Origin: DASZHJ01 sp963735465 | GTDB lineage: Bacteria; Pseudomonadota; Alphaproteobacteria; ATCC43930; CGMCC-115725 | DNA: 64,000 nucleotides | Assembly: GCA_963735465.1 (NCBI GenBank) | Contig: CAVTLA010000001.1 | Location: forward strand, 4,278,001 to 4,342,000 | Direction: 5' to 3' | Part shown: one piece after another, positions 24,393 to 32,665 of the stretch | Layout: each line of letters begins with the position of its first letter | Position numbering within the stretch: position 1 is the stretch's first letter | Translations under genes and position numbers: made by a program | Notes under the pieces: model-generated | What the model saw: only the letters and a program-made list of their open reading frames with translations | Told to the model about the DNA's origin: nothing | Database searches by the model: none

Positions 24393-25030
24393 GGCCGCCA
24401 CCGCAGGAAATTGGCGATCAGTTTCAGGCCCGCCGCCTGGCTCTTCTCGGGATGGAACTGGGTCCCGGCGAGATTGTCGCGGCCGACCAGAGCCACGACC
24501 GTGCCGCCGTAGTCCGTGGTGGCGAGGACATGGGCGGGGTTCTCGCAGCGGATCTCGAAGGAGTGCACGAAATAGACGTGCTCGCCCTTGGCGATCCCGG
24601 AAAGAAGCGGGTGCGGAATTTTAGGCTCGAGCTCGTTCCAGCCCATGTGGGGAATCTTGAGGGCGGGATCGTTGGGGCGCATCGCCACGACCTCGCCGGG
24701 AATCCAGCCGAGGCCGGCGACGTCCTCGAACTCGCGGCCGACGCTCGCCATCAGCTGCATGCCGACGCAGATGCCGAGGAACGGCCGGCCGCGCTGGATC
24801 ACCGCCTCGGCGAGAGCCTCCTCCATGCCGGCGACGGCGGCGAGACCGCGCCGACAATCGGCGAAGGCGCCGACGCCCGGCAGCACGATGCGCTCCGCGC
24901 CGCGGACGATGTCGGGATCGCTGGTGACCGCCACCTCGGTGGCGATGCCGTGCTCAGCGGCGGCGCGCTCGAACGCCTTCGCCGCGGAGCGCAGGTTGCC
25001 GGAGCCGTAGTCGATGAGGGCCGTGGTCAT
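24389..25030 (-). CDS. hisH: Imidazole glycerol phosphate synthase glutaminase subunit
   Basis: A 213-residue class I glutamine amidotransferase supplying ammonia to HisF. The sequence shows VLPGVGAF, the nucleophile elbow FLGICVGMQLM with the catalytic Cys, the HMGWNELE segment and the QFHPEKSQ motif with catalytic His and Glu. Start is ATG 25030. It lies 26 bases below hisB and overlaps the GNAT start. Confidence 0.96.
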   Translation of the reverse strand: MTTALIDYGSGNLRSAAKAFERAAAEHGIATEVAVTSDPDIVRGAERIVLPGVGAFADCRRGLAAVAGMEEALAEAVIQRGRPFLGICVGMQLMASVGREFEDVAGLGWIPGEVVAMRPNDPALKIPHMGWNELEPKIPHPLLSGIAKGEHVYFVHSFEIRCENPAHVLATTDYGGTVVALVGRDNLAGTQFHPEKSQAAGLKLIANFLRWRP

Positions 25031-25056
25031 GATGGTCGTCGCCCATGCCGGTGCCC

Positions 25057-25671
25057 CTACACAGTCTTCGCCAGGGTGCCCTTGGTGGAGGGCACGAGGT
25101 TGGCCTGACGGGGATCGATGGAAAGCGCGTGCTTGAGGGCGCGCGCCACCCCCTTGTAGCAGGACTCCACGATGTGGTGGCTGTTGTCGCCGTAGATATT
25201 CTCCACGTGGAGCGTGAGGCCCGCCGACTGGGCGAAGGCCTGGAACCATTCCTTGAACAGCTCCGTGTCCATCTCGCCGAGCTTCGGCCGGGTGAACGCC
25301 ACCTTCCACACCAGGTAGGGCCGGTTGGACGCGTCGAGAGCGACCCGGGTCAGCGTCTCGTCCATGGGGATGAGGGCGTCGCCATAGCGGTGGATGCCGC
25401 GGCGGTCGCCGAGCGCTTCCGAAATCGCACCGCCGATCACATAGCCGGTGTCCTCGGTGGTGTGGTGGTAGTCGATGTGCAGGTCGCCCTCGGCGCGGAG
25501 CGCGATGTCGATCAGGCTGTGGCGCGACAGCTGCTCCAGCATGTGATCGAGGAAGCCGATGCCGGTCGAGATGTCATAGGCGCCGGTGCCGTCCAGATTG
25601 ACGGTGCCGCGGATGCGCGTCTCCTTGGTATTGCGCTCGACGGTGGCCCGGCGGGCGAGGGGCTTGGACAC
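25057..25671 (-). CDS. hisB: Imidazoleglycerol-phosphate dehydratase
   Basis: A 204-residue IGPD performing the Mn-dependent dehydration of imidazole glycerol phosphate. The metal-binding histidine repeats are plain: GFLDHMLEQLSRHS, DYHHTTEDTGYVIG and DNSHHIVESCYKGVARAL. The start is GTG 25671 with an AGGAG upstream. It is the stand-alone dehydratase form, not fused to the phosphatase domain of enterobacterial HisB. It leads the block hisB-hisH-GNAT-hisA-hisF. Confidence 0.96.
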   Translation of the reverse strand: MSKPLARRATVERNTKETRIRGTVNLDGTGAYDISTGIGFLDHMLEQLSRHSLIDIALRAEGDLHIDYHHTTEDTGYVIGGAISEALGDRRGIHRYGDALIPMDETLTRVALDASNRPYLVWKVAFTRPKLGEMDTELFKEWFQAFAQSAGLTLHVENIYGDNSHHIVESCYKGVARALKHALSIDPRQANLVPSTKGTLAKTV

Positions 25672-25741
25672 GGGCGGCTGCTCCTATCGTCCGGGGGGGC
25701 GACTGCCACCCTCCGGCGGCCGTCTTTTAGCAAGAACTGCT

Positions 25742-25805
25742 GGCTGGTGCCAGCCTGACGGAGTCCTTGTAATTCGGACCCTTACTGGGCATATTTATTG
25801 CCCAG
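25742..25805. promoter_or_regulatory. Two perfect inverted repeats upstream of the DUF433 gene, likely operator
   Basis: Between hisB and the DUF433 gene is a GGCTGG-TG-CCAGCC palindrome (25742-25755). A second is CTGGGCA-(7 bases)-TGCCCAG (25785-25791 with 25799-25805), whose AT-only 7-base centre sits 16 bases before the DUF433 ATG. The second has the layout of a binding site for a dimeric helix-turn-helix protein overlapping a promoter. The DUF433 protein has an N-terminal helix-turn-helix-like region, so autoregulation is the natural idea. The region divides hisB from the toxin-antitoxin module. Confidence 0.5.
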
Positions 25806-25820
25806 ACTGGGTCATATTTT

Positions 25821-26435
25821 ATGGATCGGCCGGTCATGCCCGAGGGATTTTCGCTCAAGGAAGCCGCCGTGCTGGCGGAGACGTCGGAGAAGACGATCCG
25901 GCACGAGCTGCAGCGGGGAATCGCCGGCGCCCGGCCGAAGCGGGCGGGCAAGACCGCCCGCCTGCGCCTCAGCGAGAGCGAGGTTTTCTACTATTACCTC
26001 GTTCGCTCGATGCCCGCCGTCCTCTCCCCCGCGGATCGGCGGGATCTCTATCGCCTTGTCGCCTCGAAGCGGGGCAGTGAGGGCCGCTGGACAGCGACGC
26101 GGAACCGGCTGCGGCTCAGCGGCGACGTCGATCTCGAGATCGATCTGGCGCGGCCGCGCAAAGTCCTGAACGACCGCCTCAGGGCCTTCGAGCGCGGATT
26201 GGAGCGGGTCGAATCGCGGCCGGACGTGCTGAGCGGCGAGCCCGTGTTCAAGGGAACCCGCGTGCCCATCCGCTATATCGGCGCGCTCGTGCGGAAGGGC
26301 GTGCCGGTGGCTGAAATCCGCGGTGACTACCCCTGGCTCAGCGACGGCGATATCAGCTTTGCCAGCCTCTTCACGCGCCTTCGCCCCGGCCCCGGCCGCC
26401 CGCGCAAGCGGATCGAGCTGCGACGGGTAGGATAG
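25821..26435 (+). CDS. DUF433-domain antitoxin with N-terminal helix-turn-helix-like region
   Basis: A 204-residue protein. Residues 8-45 (PEGFSLKEAAVLAETSEKTIRHELQ) resemble a MerR/Xis-like DNA-binding helix-turn-helix. The C-terminal part (about 135-180) is a DUF433 domain with the characteristic GEPVFKGTRVPIRYIGALVRKG and DYPWLSDGDI. DUF433 proteins are the antitoxins paired with DUF5615 PIN-like toxins. ATG 25821 lies downstream of a palindromic operator. The toxin gene follows after 47 bases but is disrupted. Confidence 0.78.
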   Translation: MDRPVMPEGFSLKEAAVLAETSEKTIRHELQRGIAGARPKRAGKTARLRLSESEVFYYYLVRSMPAVLSPADRRDLYRLVASKRGSEGRWTATRNRLRLSGDVDLEIDLARPRKVLNDRLRAFERGLERVESRPDVLSGEPVFKGTRVPIRYIGALVRKGVPVAEIRGDYPWLSDGDISFASLFTRLRPGPGRPRKRIELRRVG

Positions 26436-26482
26436 CAGCGCATCCTTCACGACTTTGCGCCGTCGCTCGGCAACGATAGAGC

Positions 26483-26863
26483 ATGAATTTTAAAATTCTG
26501 CTCGACCAGCACATTTCGCCGCGCCTGGTTGACCGTTTGGCACGCAAGGGAATATTCGCCCAATATGTCGGCCATCTCGGGCGCTCGCGCATGAGCGACC
26601 CCGACCTGTGACGATACGCGTTCGCGCATGATCAAACGGTGGTCACCGCCAATGCCCGTGACTACATCACTCTGGCCGCCAAATCCGAGATTCATGCTGG
26701 CCTCATCATTCTGCGGGCTCATGACCTCACGGCCGAGGAGCAATGGCAGCATCTGGAGCCCGTGATCGACCGGCGCCTCGCGGAGGGCCTGGACCTCACC
26801 AATCACGTGGTCGAGGTGTGGGATATCGGCGGCTTTGAGATCCGGCCGATACCACCGCCTTGA
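26483..26863 (+). pseudogene. DUF5615 PIN-like toxin gene with an in-frame TGA
   Basis: From ATG 26483 the frame starts MNFKILLDQHISPRLVD, the beginning of DUF5615 PIN-like toxins with an early acidic LLDxxIS site. Codon 43 (26609-26611) is TGA in the sequence context DPDL-stop-RYAFAHDQTVVTANARDY. Family members have tryptophan there (DPDLWRYA). After the stop the correct frame resumes to TGA 26861-26863. A single G-to-A change would explain it. Other genes in this window end in TGA, so recoding of TGA as Trp is not supported. The nuclease toxin is thus probably inactive while the antitoxin is intact. Confidence 0.75.
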
Positions 26864-26948
26864 TCCGGCGGCCGTCCTTGATTAAATGCTGTCGGGCCGC
26901 GGCGGTTCCTGCCGCCCGCGAGCCCGCCTATCTCCCTGAAAGGCCTCC

Positions 26949-27497
26949 ATGTCCCAACCGAGCGATCTGACCTGGCACGGCACGACCATCCTGTGCCTGC
27001 GCAAGGACGGCAAGGTCGTCATCGCCGGGGACGGCCAGGTGTCCTTCGGGCAGACCGTGCTGAAATCCAACGCCAGGAAGCTGCGCCGCCTCGGCAATGG
27101 CAGCGTGCTGGCGGGCTTCGCCGGCGCCACCGCCGACGCGCTGACCCTCTTCGAGCGCCTGGAGGCGAAGCTGGAGCAGTACCCGAACCAGCTTTCCCGC
27201 GCCTGCGTCGAGCTCGCCAAGGACTGGCGCACCGACCGCTACCTCCGCCGCCTGGAGGCGATGATGGCGGTGGCGGACAAGAGCGTGTCCTTGATCCTCT
27301 CCGGCACCGGCGACGTGCTGGAGCCCGAGGACGGCATCATCGGCATCGGCTCCGGCGGCACCTATGCGCTGGCGGCGGCGCGCGCCCTCATCGACCAACC
27401 CGGCCTCGACGCCGAGGCGATCGTGCGCAAGGCGATGGCCATCGCCGCCGGGATCTGCATCTACACCAACGAGAACATCACCCTAGACACCCTATGA
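26949..27497 (+). CDS. hslV: ATP-dependent protease HslV, proteolytic subunit
   Basis: A 182-residue threonine peptidase of the HslUV (ClpYQ) complex, a dodecamer that degrades unfolded and regulatory proteins. The mature N-terminus is Thr12 in HGTTILC; the leader MSQPSDLTWHG is removed. The conserved Lys (KVVIAGDGQVS), GFAGATADAL and GSGGTYALAAARAL segments agree with the family. Its TGA overlaps the ATG of hslU. In many alphaproteobacteria hslV follows hisB directly in divergent orientation; here a toxin-antitoxin module lies between. Confidence 0.96.
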   Translation: MSQPSDLTWHGTTILCLRKDGKVVIAGDGQVSFGQTVLKSNARKLRRLGNGSVLAGFAGATADALTLFERLEAKLEQYPNQLSRACVELAKDWRTDRYLRRLEAMMAVADKSVSLILSGTGDVLEPEDGIIGIGSGGTYALAAARALIDQPGLDAEAIVRKAMAIAAGICIYTNENITLDTL

Positions 27498-28813
27498 CCT
27501 CCTCCTTCAGTCCGCGCGAGATCGTCTCCGAGCTCGACCGCCATATCGTGGGGCAGGGCGACGCGAAGCGCGCCGTCGCCATCGCGCTCCGCAACCGCTG
27601 GCGCCGGCAGCAGCTGCCGGAGGGCCTGCGCGAGGAGGTGCTGCCGAAGAATATCCTCATGATCGGCCCGACCGGCATCGGCAAGACCGAGATCGCGCGG
27701 CGCCTCGCCAAGCTGGCGCAGGCGCCCTTCCTCAAGGTGGAGGCGACGAAGTTCACCGAGGTGGGCTATGTCGGCCGCGACGTGGAGCAGATCGCCCGCG
27801 ACCTGGTGGAGATCTCCCTGGGCATGACCCGCGAGCGCATGCGCAAGGAAGTGGCGTCCCGCGCCGAGCTCGCCGCCGAGGAGCGGGTGCTGGACGCCCT
27901 CGTCGGCAACAACGCCTCGGCGGAGACGCGGCAGAAGTTCCGCAAGATGCTGCGGGAAGGCCTTCTCGACGAGAAGGAGATCGAGGTTCAGGTGCAGGAG
28001 GCGGCGGGATCGGGGATGCCGACCATCGAGATTCCCGGCATGCCCGGCGCCCAGATGGGCATGGTCAATCTCGGCGACATCTTCGGCAAGGCCTTCGGCG
28101 GCCGCACCAAGCCCCGGCGCATGACCGTGCTGGAGAGCCACCGCGTGCTGATCGACGAGGAGAGCGACAAGCTCCTGGATCAGGAGAAGGTGGTGAAGGA
28201 GGCGATTACGGCCGTGGAGCAGAACGGCATCGTCTTCCTGGACGAGATCGACAAGATCGCCGGGCGCAGCGACCGCGTCGGCGGCGCCGATGTCAGCCGC
28301 GAGGGCGTGCAGCGCGACCTCTTGCCGCTGATCGAGGGCACCACCGTCGCCACCAAGCACGGCGCGGTGAAGACCGATCACATCCTCTTCATCGCGTCCG
28401 GCGCCTTCCACCTGGCGAAGCCCTCGGACCTGCTGCCGGAGCTGCAGGGCCGGCTCCCCATCCGCGTGGAATTGAAGCCGCTGACCCGCGAGGATTTCCG
28501 CCGCATCCTCACCGAGCCCGAGGCAAGCCTGGTAAAGCAATACAAGGCTCTGCTCCTCACCGAGGGCGTGACCCTGGACTTCACCGAGGATTCCATCGAC
28601 GAGATCGCGAGCCTCGCCGAGGACATCAACGGCACGGTGGAGAACATCGGCGCAAGGCGACTCCATACCGTGATGGAGAAGCTCCTGGAGGAGATCAGCT
28701 TCACCGCCTCCGACCAGCACCCCGGCACCACCATCCAGATCGATCGCGCCTATGTGCACGACCGCGTGGCGCATCTGGCGAAGAACGCCGATCTATCGAA
28801 GTTCATTCTCTAG
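27494..28813 (+). CDS. hslU: ATP-dependent protease HslU, ATPase subunit
   Basis: A 439-residue AAA+ unfoldase that feeds substrates into HslV. It shows the SPREIVSELDRHIVGQGDAKRAVAIALRNRWRRQQ opening, Walker A GPTGIGKTE (about 58-66), GYVGRDVEQ, Walker B VFLDEIDKIAG and the sensor-2 region NIGARRLHTVMEKLLEEISF. The C-terminus is LSKFIL, the tail that docks in HslV. ATG 27494 overlaps the hslV stop by the ATGA arrangement. Confidence 0.96.
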   Translation: MTSSFSPREIVSELDRHIVGQGDAKRAVAIALRNRWRRQQLPEGLREEVLPKNILMIGPTGIGKTEIARRLAKLAQAPFLKVEATKFTEVGYVGRDVEQIARDLVEISLGMTRERMRKEVASRAELAAEERVLDALVGNNASAETRQKFRKMLREGLLDEKEIEVQVQEAAGSGMPTIEIPGMPGAQMGMVNLGDIFGKAFGGRTKPRRMTVLESHRVLIDEESDKLLDQEKVVKEAITAVEQNGIVFLDEIDKIAGRSDRVGGADVSREGVQRDLLPLIEGTTVATKHGAVKTDHILFIASGAFHLAKPSDLLPELQGRLPIRVELKPLTREDFRRILTEPEASLVKQYKALLLTEGVTLDFTEDSIDEIASLAEDINGTVENIGARRLHTVMEKLLEEISFTASDQHPGTTIQIDRAYVHDRVAHLAKNADLSKFIL

Positions 28814-28815
28814 AT

Positions 28816-29199
28816 ATGGCGAAAGCGACGGCGAAGCCGCGCAAGAAGAAACGGGTTCTGCCCATCGATCAACTCCGAAAGATCTGCCTCGCGCTCCCCG
28901 AGGCGGAGGAGCGCGAGACCTGGGAGATCCCGACCTTCCGCATCCGCAACAAGATCTACGTCATGTACGTGGAGGACGACGACGACCGGCCCGGCATCTG
29001 GTGCAAGGCGCCGCCTGGCAGCCAGACCATCCTCGTCGGCGCCGACCCCGACCGCTTCTTCGTGCCGCCCTATGTCGGCCACAAGGGTTGGGTCGGCATG
29101 CACCTCGACCGCCGCGTCGACTGGAAGGAAGTGGCGCTGCTGGTGGAGCGCAGCTACCGCCTCACCGCGCCGAAGCGGATCGTCCGGGAGATGGGGTAG
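28816..29199 (+). CDS. MmcQ/YjbR-family protein
   Basis: A 127-residue protein with the MmcQ/YjbR (CyaY-like fold) profile: a basic N-terminal tail, a RKICLALPEAEERETWEIPTFRI opening, then KIYVMY, KAPPG, DPDRFFVPPYVGHKGWVGMHLD, and a final helix of the WKEVALLVERSYRLTAPK type. The family has a double-wing DNA-binding-like fold, but its function is not settled. It begins two bases after the hslU stop, so it is co-transcribed with hslVU. A family B repeat follows its end. Confidence 0.8.
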   Translation: MAKATAKPRKKKRVLPIDQLRKICLALPEAEERETWEIPTFRIRNKIYVMYVEDDDDRPGIWCKAPPGSQTILVGADPDRFFVPPYVGHKGWVGMHLDRRVDWKEVALLVERSYRLTAPKRIVREMG

Positions 29200-29245
29200 G
29201 GAGTCCTGTTCGATCTGCCGGCGTCGCCCGACCGTTCAACACCTC

Positions 29246-29325
29246 GTCATGGCCGGGCTTGACCCGGCCATCCACGAATTTTTCGGTTTCAAGGCGTGGA
29301 TGCCCGGCTCAAGGCCGGGCATGAC
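29246..29325. repeat. Family B intergenic palindromic repeat, copy 1
   Basis: Starts GTCATGGCCGGGCTTGACC and ends with the inverse-like GCTCAAGGCCGGGCATGAC, with a central TCCACG / CGTGGA pair. It sits between the convergent YjbR-type gene and a small hypothetical gene and may act as a bidirectional terminator. The same element is found at 45207 and, cut by the window edge, at 63956. Confidence 0.85.
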
Positions 29326-29353
29326 GATGGTGGGGAGTGGTATAGGGGCGACT

Positions 29354-29551
29354 CTATCCCCGCGCCTTTTTCCCCGGCACCCACTTCTGCGGCTTGGGGG
29401 CGGGCTTGTCGGCGGCGGGCTTGGCGTCGGCGGGGACGAAGCTCTCGATGAAATGGCTGTAGCGGCGCTTGAGCTCGGCGCGTTGTTCCGGCGTCATGTC
29501 GGTGATGCTGAGATTGGAGAGGTCGGCCTGGCGGAGATCGTTGTTGCTCAT
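29354..29551 (-). CDS. Small hypothetical protein, 65 residues
   Basis: Encodes MSNNDLRQADLSNLSITDMT followed by an amphipathic helix (PEQRAELKRRYSHFIESF) and a Pro/Lys/Ala-rich basic tail (KPAADKPAPKPQKWVPGKK). The tail suggests nucleic-acid or membrane-surface binding but this is not proof. It is alone between the family B repeat and the XRE regulator. Confidence 0.5.
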   Translation of the reverse strand: MSNNDLRQADLSNLSITDMTPEQRAELKRRYSHFIESFVPADAKPAADKPAPKPQKWVPGKKARG

Positions 29552-29615
29552 CGCATACCTCTGGGCGCTTCGGGCGGAAACCGCCTGAGCCTCGCCGGGA
29601 ATACTTAACAGGTCG

Positions 29616-30026
29616 TTAGCGGCCGGGGCGCGGCGGTGCCGAGGCGGGCCGGCGGCGCGGGCGGGGGCCGGTCGCGGAGGTCTTGAGCACCGTCAGCATG
29701 CGCTCGATCTCCGCCGGCGAGAGCTTGCGGATGCGCTCCGCCAGCAGGTTCGCAAGCTCCGTCGCTTGCGGCGCCAGGCCTGCGGTGTCGACGGTGACGC
29801 GGGGGTGGGAGAGCCGCGCCAGGCGGATCAGCTCGTCCGCCTCGTCCCAGATGATGTTGAGCTGGGCGCAGAGCGCCACCACCATGGGATGGGCCGGCCG
29901 GCCGCGCCGGCCGTGCTCCAGGGCGGAGAGATAGGCGGGCGAGACACCGAGGGACTCCGCCATCTGCTTCAGCGTGATGCCGCGCTCGGTGCGGATCTGC
30001 CGAAGGCGCACGCCGAAGGGCGTCAT
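29616..30026 (-). CDS. XRE-family transcriptional regulator
   Basis: A 136-residue protein. An N-terminal Cro/CI helix-turn-helix covers residues 4-60 (LRQIRTERGITLKQMAESLGVSPAYLSALEHGRRGRP). A helical region and a basic C-terminal tail (RPRRRPASAPPRPGR) follow. The ATG overlaps the stop of the Smr gene (ATGA), so the two are co-translated. XRE regulators next to Smr and MltA genes recur in alphaproteobacteria; the target is unknown. Confidence 0.85.
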   Translation of the reverse strand: MTPFGVRLRQIRTERGITLKQMAESLGVSPAYLSALEHGRRGRPAHPMVVALCAQLNIIWDEADELIRLARLSHPRVTVDTAGLAPQATELANLLAERIRKLSPAEIERMLTVLKTSATGPRPRRRPASAPPRPGR

Positions 30027-30550
30027 CGGATCCGCCGCAGCAGCACGTAGAGCGCGCCGGCGCCGCCGTCCTTGGGCTGCGCCCAGGAGATCGAGAGCAC
30101 GAGGGCGCGGAGCGGCGACTGGTTGAGCCAGCGCGGCACCGCCTCCTTGAGGACGCCGCGGGTACCGTCCCGGGAGCCCTTGCCGGTAATGACCAGCACC
30201 GAGCGGCAGCCGCTCTCCTGGGCCCTGGGCAGAAACCGCTCCAGGGCGCGGTGCGCCTCGTCCTGGGTGAGGCCATGCAGATCGAGGCGCGCCTCCACCG
30301 GCAGGCGGCCGCGGCGGTGCTTCTCCGCCGTGCGCCGGTCGACGCCGGGAGAATGGCCGGGCTTCAGCGCCGGGAGCGCCGTGGATTTTTTCGCGGGCGC
30401 CGGGCGGGCCGGGGCGCGGCGGGCCGGCGGCGGAGCCGGCATCGCTTCCTCGGCAAGCTTCGGCAGCGGCCGCTTCGGCGCGAGAGGCGTCACGCCCTGC
30501 ATCGAGCGGCGCCAGAGCGCGCGCTCCTCGCGGCTAGGAGGACGCCCCAT
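30023..30550 (-). CDS. Smr-domain protein
   Basis: A 175-residue protein with a disordered Pro/Ala-rich N-terminal half and a C-terminal Smr domain (about 88-172). The motifs are ARLDLHGLTQDEAHRAL (the LDLHG loop) and VLVITGKGSRDG (the TGKG loop). Smr domains bind or nick structured nucleic acids. It starts within the last 17 bases of lutC and is translationally coupled to the XRE regulator after it. Confidence 0.87.
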   Translation of the reverse strand: MGRPPSREERALWRRSMQGVTPLAPKRPLPKLAEEAMPAPPPARRAPARPAPAKKSTALPALKPGHSPGVDRRTAEKHRRGRLPVEARLDLHGLTQDEAHRALERFLPRAQESGCRSVLVITGKGSRDGTRGVLKEAVPRWLNQSPLRALVLSISWAQPKDGGAGALYVLLRRIR

Positions 30551-31238
30551 CGTCGATCAGGATGATGTGGAGACGGCGCGGCCCGTGAGCGCCCAGCTCG
30601 ATGCGCTGCTCGATGTCGCCGGTGCGGGACGGGCCGGTGATGAAATTGACCGTGCGCGGCATCGACCAGTCGGGGCCGCCGTGCTTCTGCCGTTCGCGCA
30701 ACCGATCGAAGCCGTCCTCGTAGGTGGCGGCGACCTGATCGCCGCGCAGCACCACGAGATGATCGTCGGGCAAAAAGTTGTTCCGCGTCGGCGCTTCCGG
30801 CCCCGAGGTCAGCATCAGGGTGCCGGTCTCCGCCACCGCCGCGAAGCAGGCGGTGACGCCGACGGAATCCTTGTCCTCGGCGCGGCCGCGGCGGATCTCG
30901 AGAAGCGGTCGGTCGGCCCAGGGAATGTCGTCGAGCTGCGGGTCCGGCGTCATCACCAGCTTCGACGGCAGGTTCCGCTCGGCGAGGTAGTTCGCCACCG
31001 CGTCCGGCACCTCGGCGGCGGATTTGACCCGCACCACCGTGGTCTGCACCTCCTCCGCCATCTTGACGAAGAGATCGATCTGGCCGCGATGGTCGAGGCT
31101 CGCCGCGCGCGCGGGGATCACGTTCCGCTGGGGCGAGGCGAGCCGGGCGCGGAGCGTGGCGGCCGTCGCCTCGTCGACCGGCCCGCGCTTCAGCGCCTTG
31201 CGGATCCCGCCGAGGATCTGCTCGCGGCCCTCGCTCAT
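30534..31238 (-). CDS. lutC: Lactate utilization protein C (LUD domain)
   Basis: A 234-residue LUD-domain protein of the LutABC L-lactate oxidation complex. Visible marks are RNVIPARA near residue 40, VGVTACFAAVAETGTLMLTSG, and a C-terminal FITGPSRTGDIEQRIELGAHGPRRLHIILIDD stretch typical of LutC/YkgG. It is the last of lutA-lutB-lutC, coupled to lutB by ATGA. A 17-base overlap with the Smr gene suggests the lut operon was inserted directly in front of it. Confidence 0.9.
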   Translation of the reverse strand: MSEGREQILGGIRKALKRGPVDEATAATLRARLASPQRNVIPARAASLDHRGQIDLFVKMAEEVQTTVVRVKSAAEVPDAVANYLAERNLPSKLVMTPDPQLDDIPWADRPLLEIRRGRAEDKDSVGVTACFAAVAETGTLMLTSGPEAPTRNNFLPDDHLVVLRGDQVAATYEDGFDRLRERQKHGGPDWSMPRTVNFITGPSRTGDIEQRIELGAHGPRRLHIILIDDGASS

Positions 31239-32665
31239 GGGCGGGCGCCCTTCTTCTGCCGCTCCGCCCAGAGGCTCTGGAAGCTGCGGCCCTCCGGCGC
31301 TGGCATGTCGCGGACCTGGGTCCAGCCGTTGGCCAGCGGCAAGGTGCGGAAGCGGCCGTGGCGGCGGCCGAAGGCGCCGAGGACGCGGGTCGCGACGTTG
31401 GTCATCGCGTGATAGAGCGCGGGCCGCCGCGCGACGAAGGCCCAGGCGGAGAGGCCGGTGCGGTAGGCGGCGGGCGACAGCTTCTTCTCGAACTCGCGCT
31501 CGCGCCAGTGCCGCATCATCTTCGGCAAGGGAATCTTCATCGGGCAGACGCTCTCGCAGCGGCCGCAGAAGGTGGAGGCGTTCGGCAGGTTGCCCGCCTC
31601 CTCGACGCCGATCAGGCTCGGCGTCAGCACGGATCCCATGGGGCCGGGATAGACCCAGCCATAGGCGTGGCCGCCGACGGCGGAATAGACCGGGCAATGA
31701 TTGAGGCAGGCAGCGCAGCGGATGCAGCGCAGCATGTCCTGGAACTCGGTGCCGAGCATGGCGCTGCGGCCGTTGTCCAGGAGCACCACGTGATACTCGG
31801 CGGGCCCGTCCGTATCCTCCGGCCGGCGCGGGCCGGTGGAGAGCGTCGTGTAGGTCGAGAACTCTTGCCCCGTCGCGCTGCGAGCCAACAGCCGGAGGAT
31901 CGTCGCCGTGTCCTCCAGCGTCGGCACCGCCTTCTCCAGGCTCGCCAGCACGATGTGCGCCTTGGTGAGCGTCTGCGTCAGGTCGCCGTTGCCTTCGTTC
32001 GTCACGATGACGCTGGTGCCGGTCTCGGCGATCAGGAAATTGGCGCCGGTGATGCCGACGTCGGCGGCGAGGAATTTCTGCCGCAGCTCGGCGCGGGCCT
32101 CGTCGCACATGGTGCGGGCGTCCGGCAGCGGGCGGTTCGGATCGAGGTTGGTGTGGTTGGCGCGGAAGGCCTCCGCCACCTGCTCCTTCACCAGATGCAC
32201 CGCCGGCGCGATGATGTGGCTCGGCGGCTCGTGGCGGAGCTGGATGATGTATTCGCCGAGATCGGTCTCGATCGGCGCGATCGCGTTGGCCTCGAGGTAA
32301 TCGTTGAGGGCGATCTCCTCGGCGATCATCGACTTGCCCTTGGTGACGGTCTTGGCATTGAGGCGCTTGCAGATGCCGAGCACGGTCTCCCGCGCCTCCG
32401 CCGGCGTCCGGCACCAATGCACGTGGCCGCCGCGCGCCACCACGTTCTTCTCGAAAGTCTCGAGATAGAAATCGAGATGCTCCAGCGTGTGCATCTTGAT
32501 CGCCTTGGCGGATTCGCGCAGCGCCTCGAACTCCGGCAGCTTGGCGAAGGCCTGGGCGCGCTTCACCTGGAAGCCGGTCTTCATCATGCCGAGCGCCCGC
32601 TGCAGCGTGGCATCGACCAGCGCCTCGTGGACGTTGGACTTGAAGTTGTGGCTGGTGGCGAGCAT
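31235..32665 (-). CDS. lutB: Lactate utilization protein B (4Fe-4S ferredoxin-type)
   Basis: A 476-residue iron-sulfur subunit. The N-terminal two thirds hold the LutB/YkgF LUD-like region (KGKSMIAEEIALND, GITGANFLIAETGTSVIVTNEGN). Two 4Fe-4S motifs follow: CIRCAACLNHCPVY and CGRCESVCPMKIPLPKMM. The C-terminal domain is also Lut-like. The complex oxidises L-lactate to pyruvate through the flavin-free LutABC system. ATG 32665 shares one base with the lutA stop (TGATG); the frame open to 33076 is not used. Confidence 0.92.
   Translation of the reverse strand: MLATSHNFKSNVHEALVDATLQRALGMMKTGFQVKRAQAFAKLPEFEALRESAKAIKMHTLEHLDFYLETFEKNVVARGGHVHWCRTPAEARETVLGICKRLNAKTVTKGKSMIAEEIALNDYLEANAIAPIETDLGEYIIQLRHEPPSHIIAPAVHLVKEQVAEAFRANHTNLDPNRPLPDARTMCDEARAELRQKFLAADVGITGANFLIAETGTSVIVTNEGNGDLTQTLTKAHIVLASLEKAVPTLEDTATILRLLARSATGQEFSTYTTLSTGPRRPEDTDGPAEYHVVLLDNGRSAMLGTEFQDMLRCIRCAACLNHCPVYSAVGGHAYGWVYPGPMGSVLTPSLIGVEEAGNLPNASTFCGRCESVCPMKIPLPKMMRHWREREFEKKLSPAAYRTGLSAWAFVARRPALYHAMTNVATRVLGAFGRRHGRFRTLPLANGWTQVRDMPAPEGRSFQSLWAERQKKGARP

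Noticed and set aside
26483..26863. Reading TGA as tryptophan in the PIN-like toxin
   Set aside because: Many genes here end at TGA with ATGA or GTGA overlaps, for example hemE/hemH and hslV/hslU, so TGA is a normal stop in this genome. A nonsense mutation is simpler.
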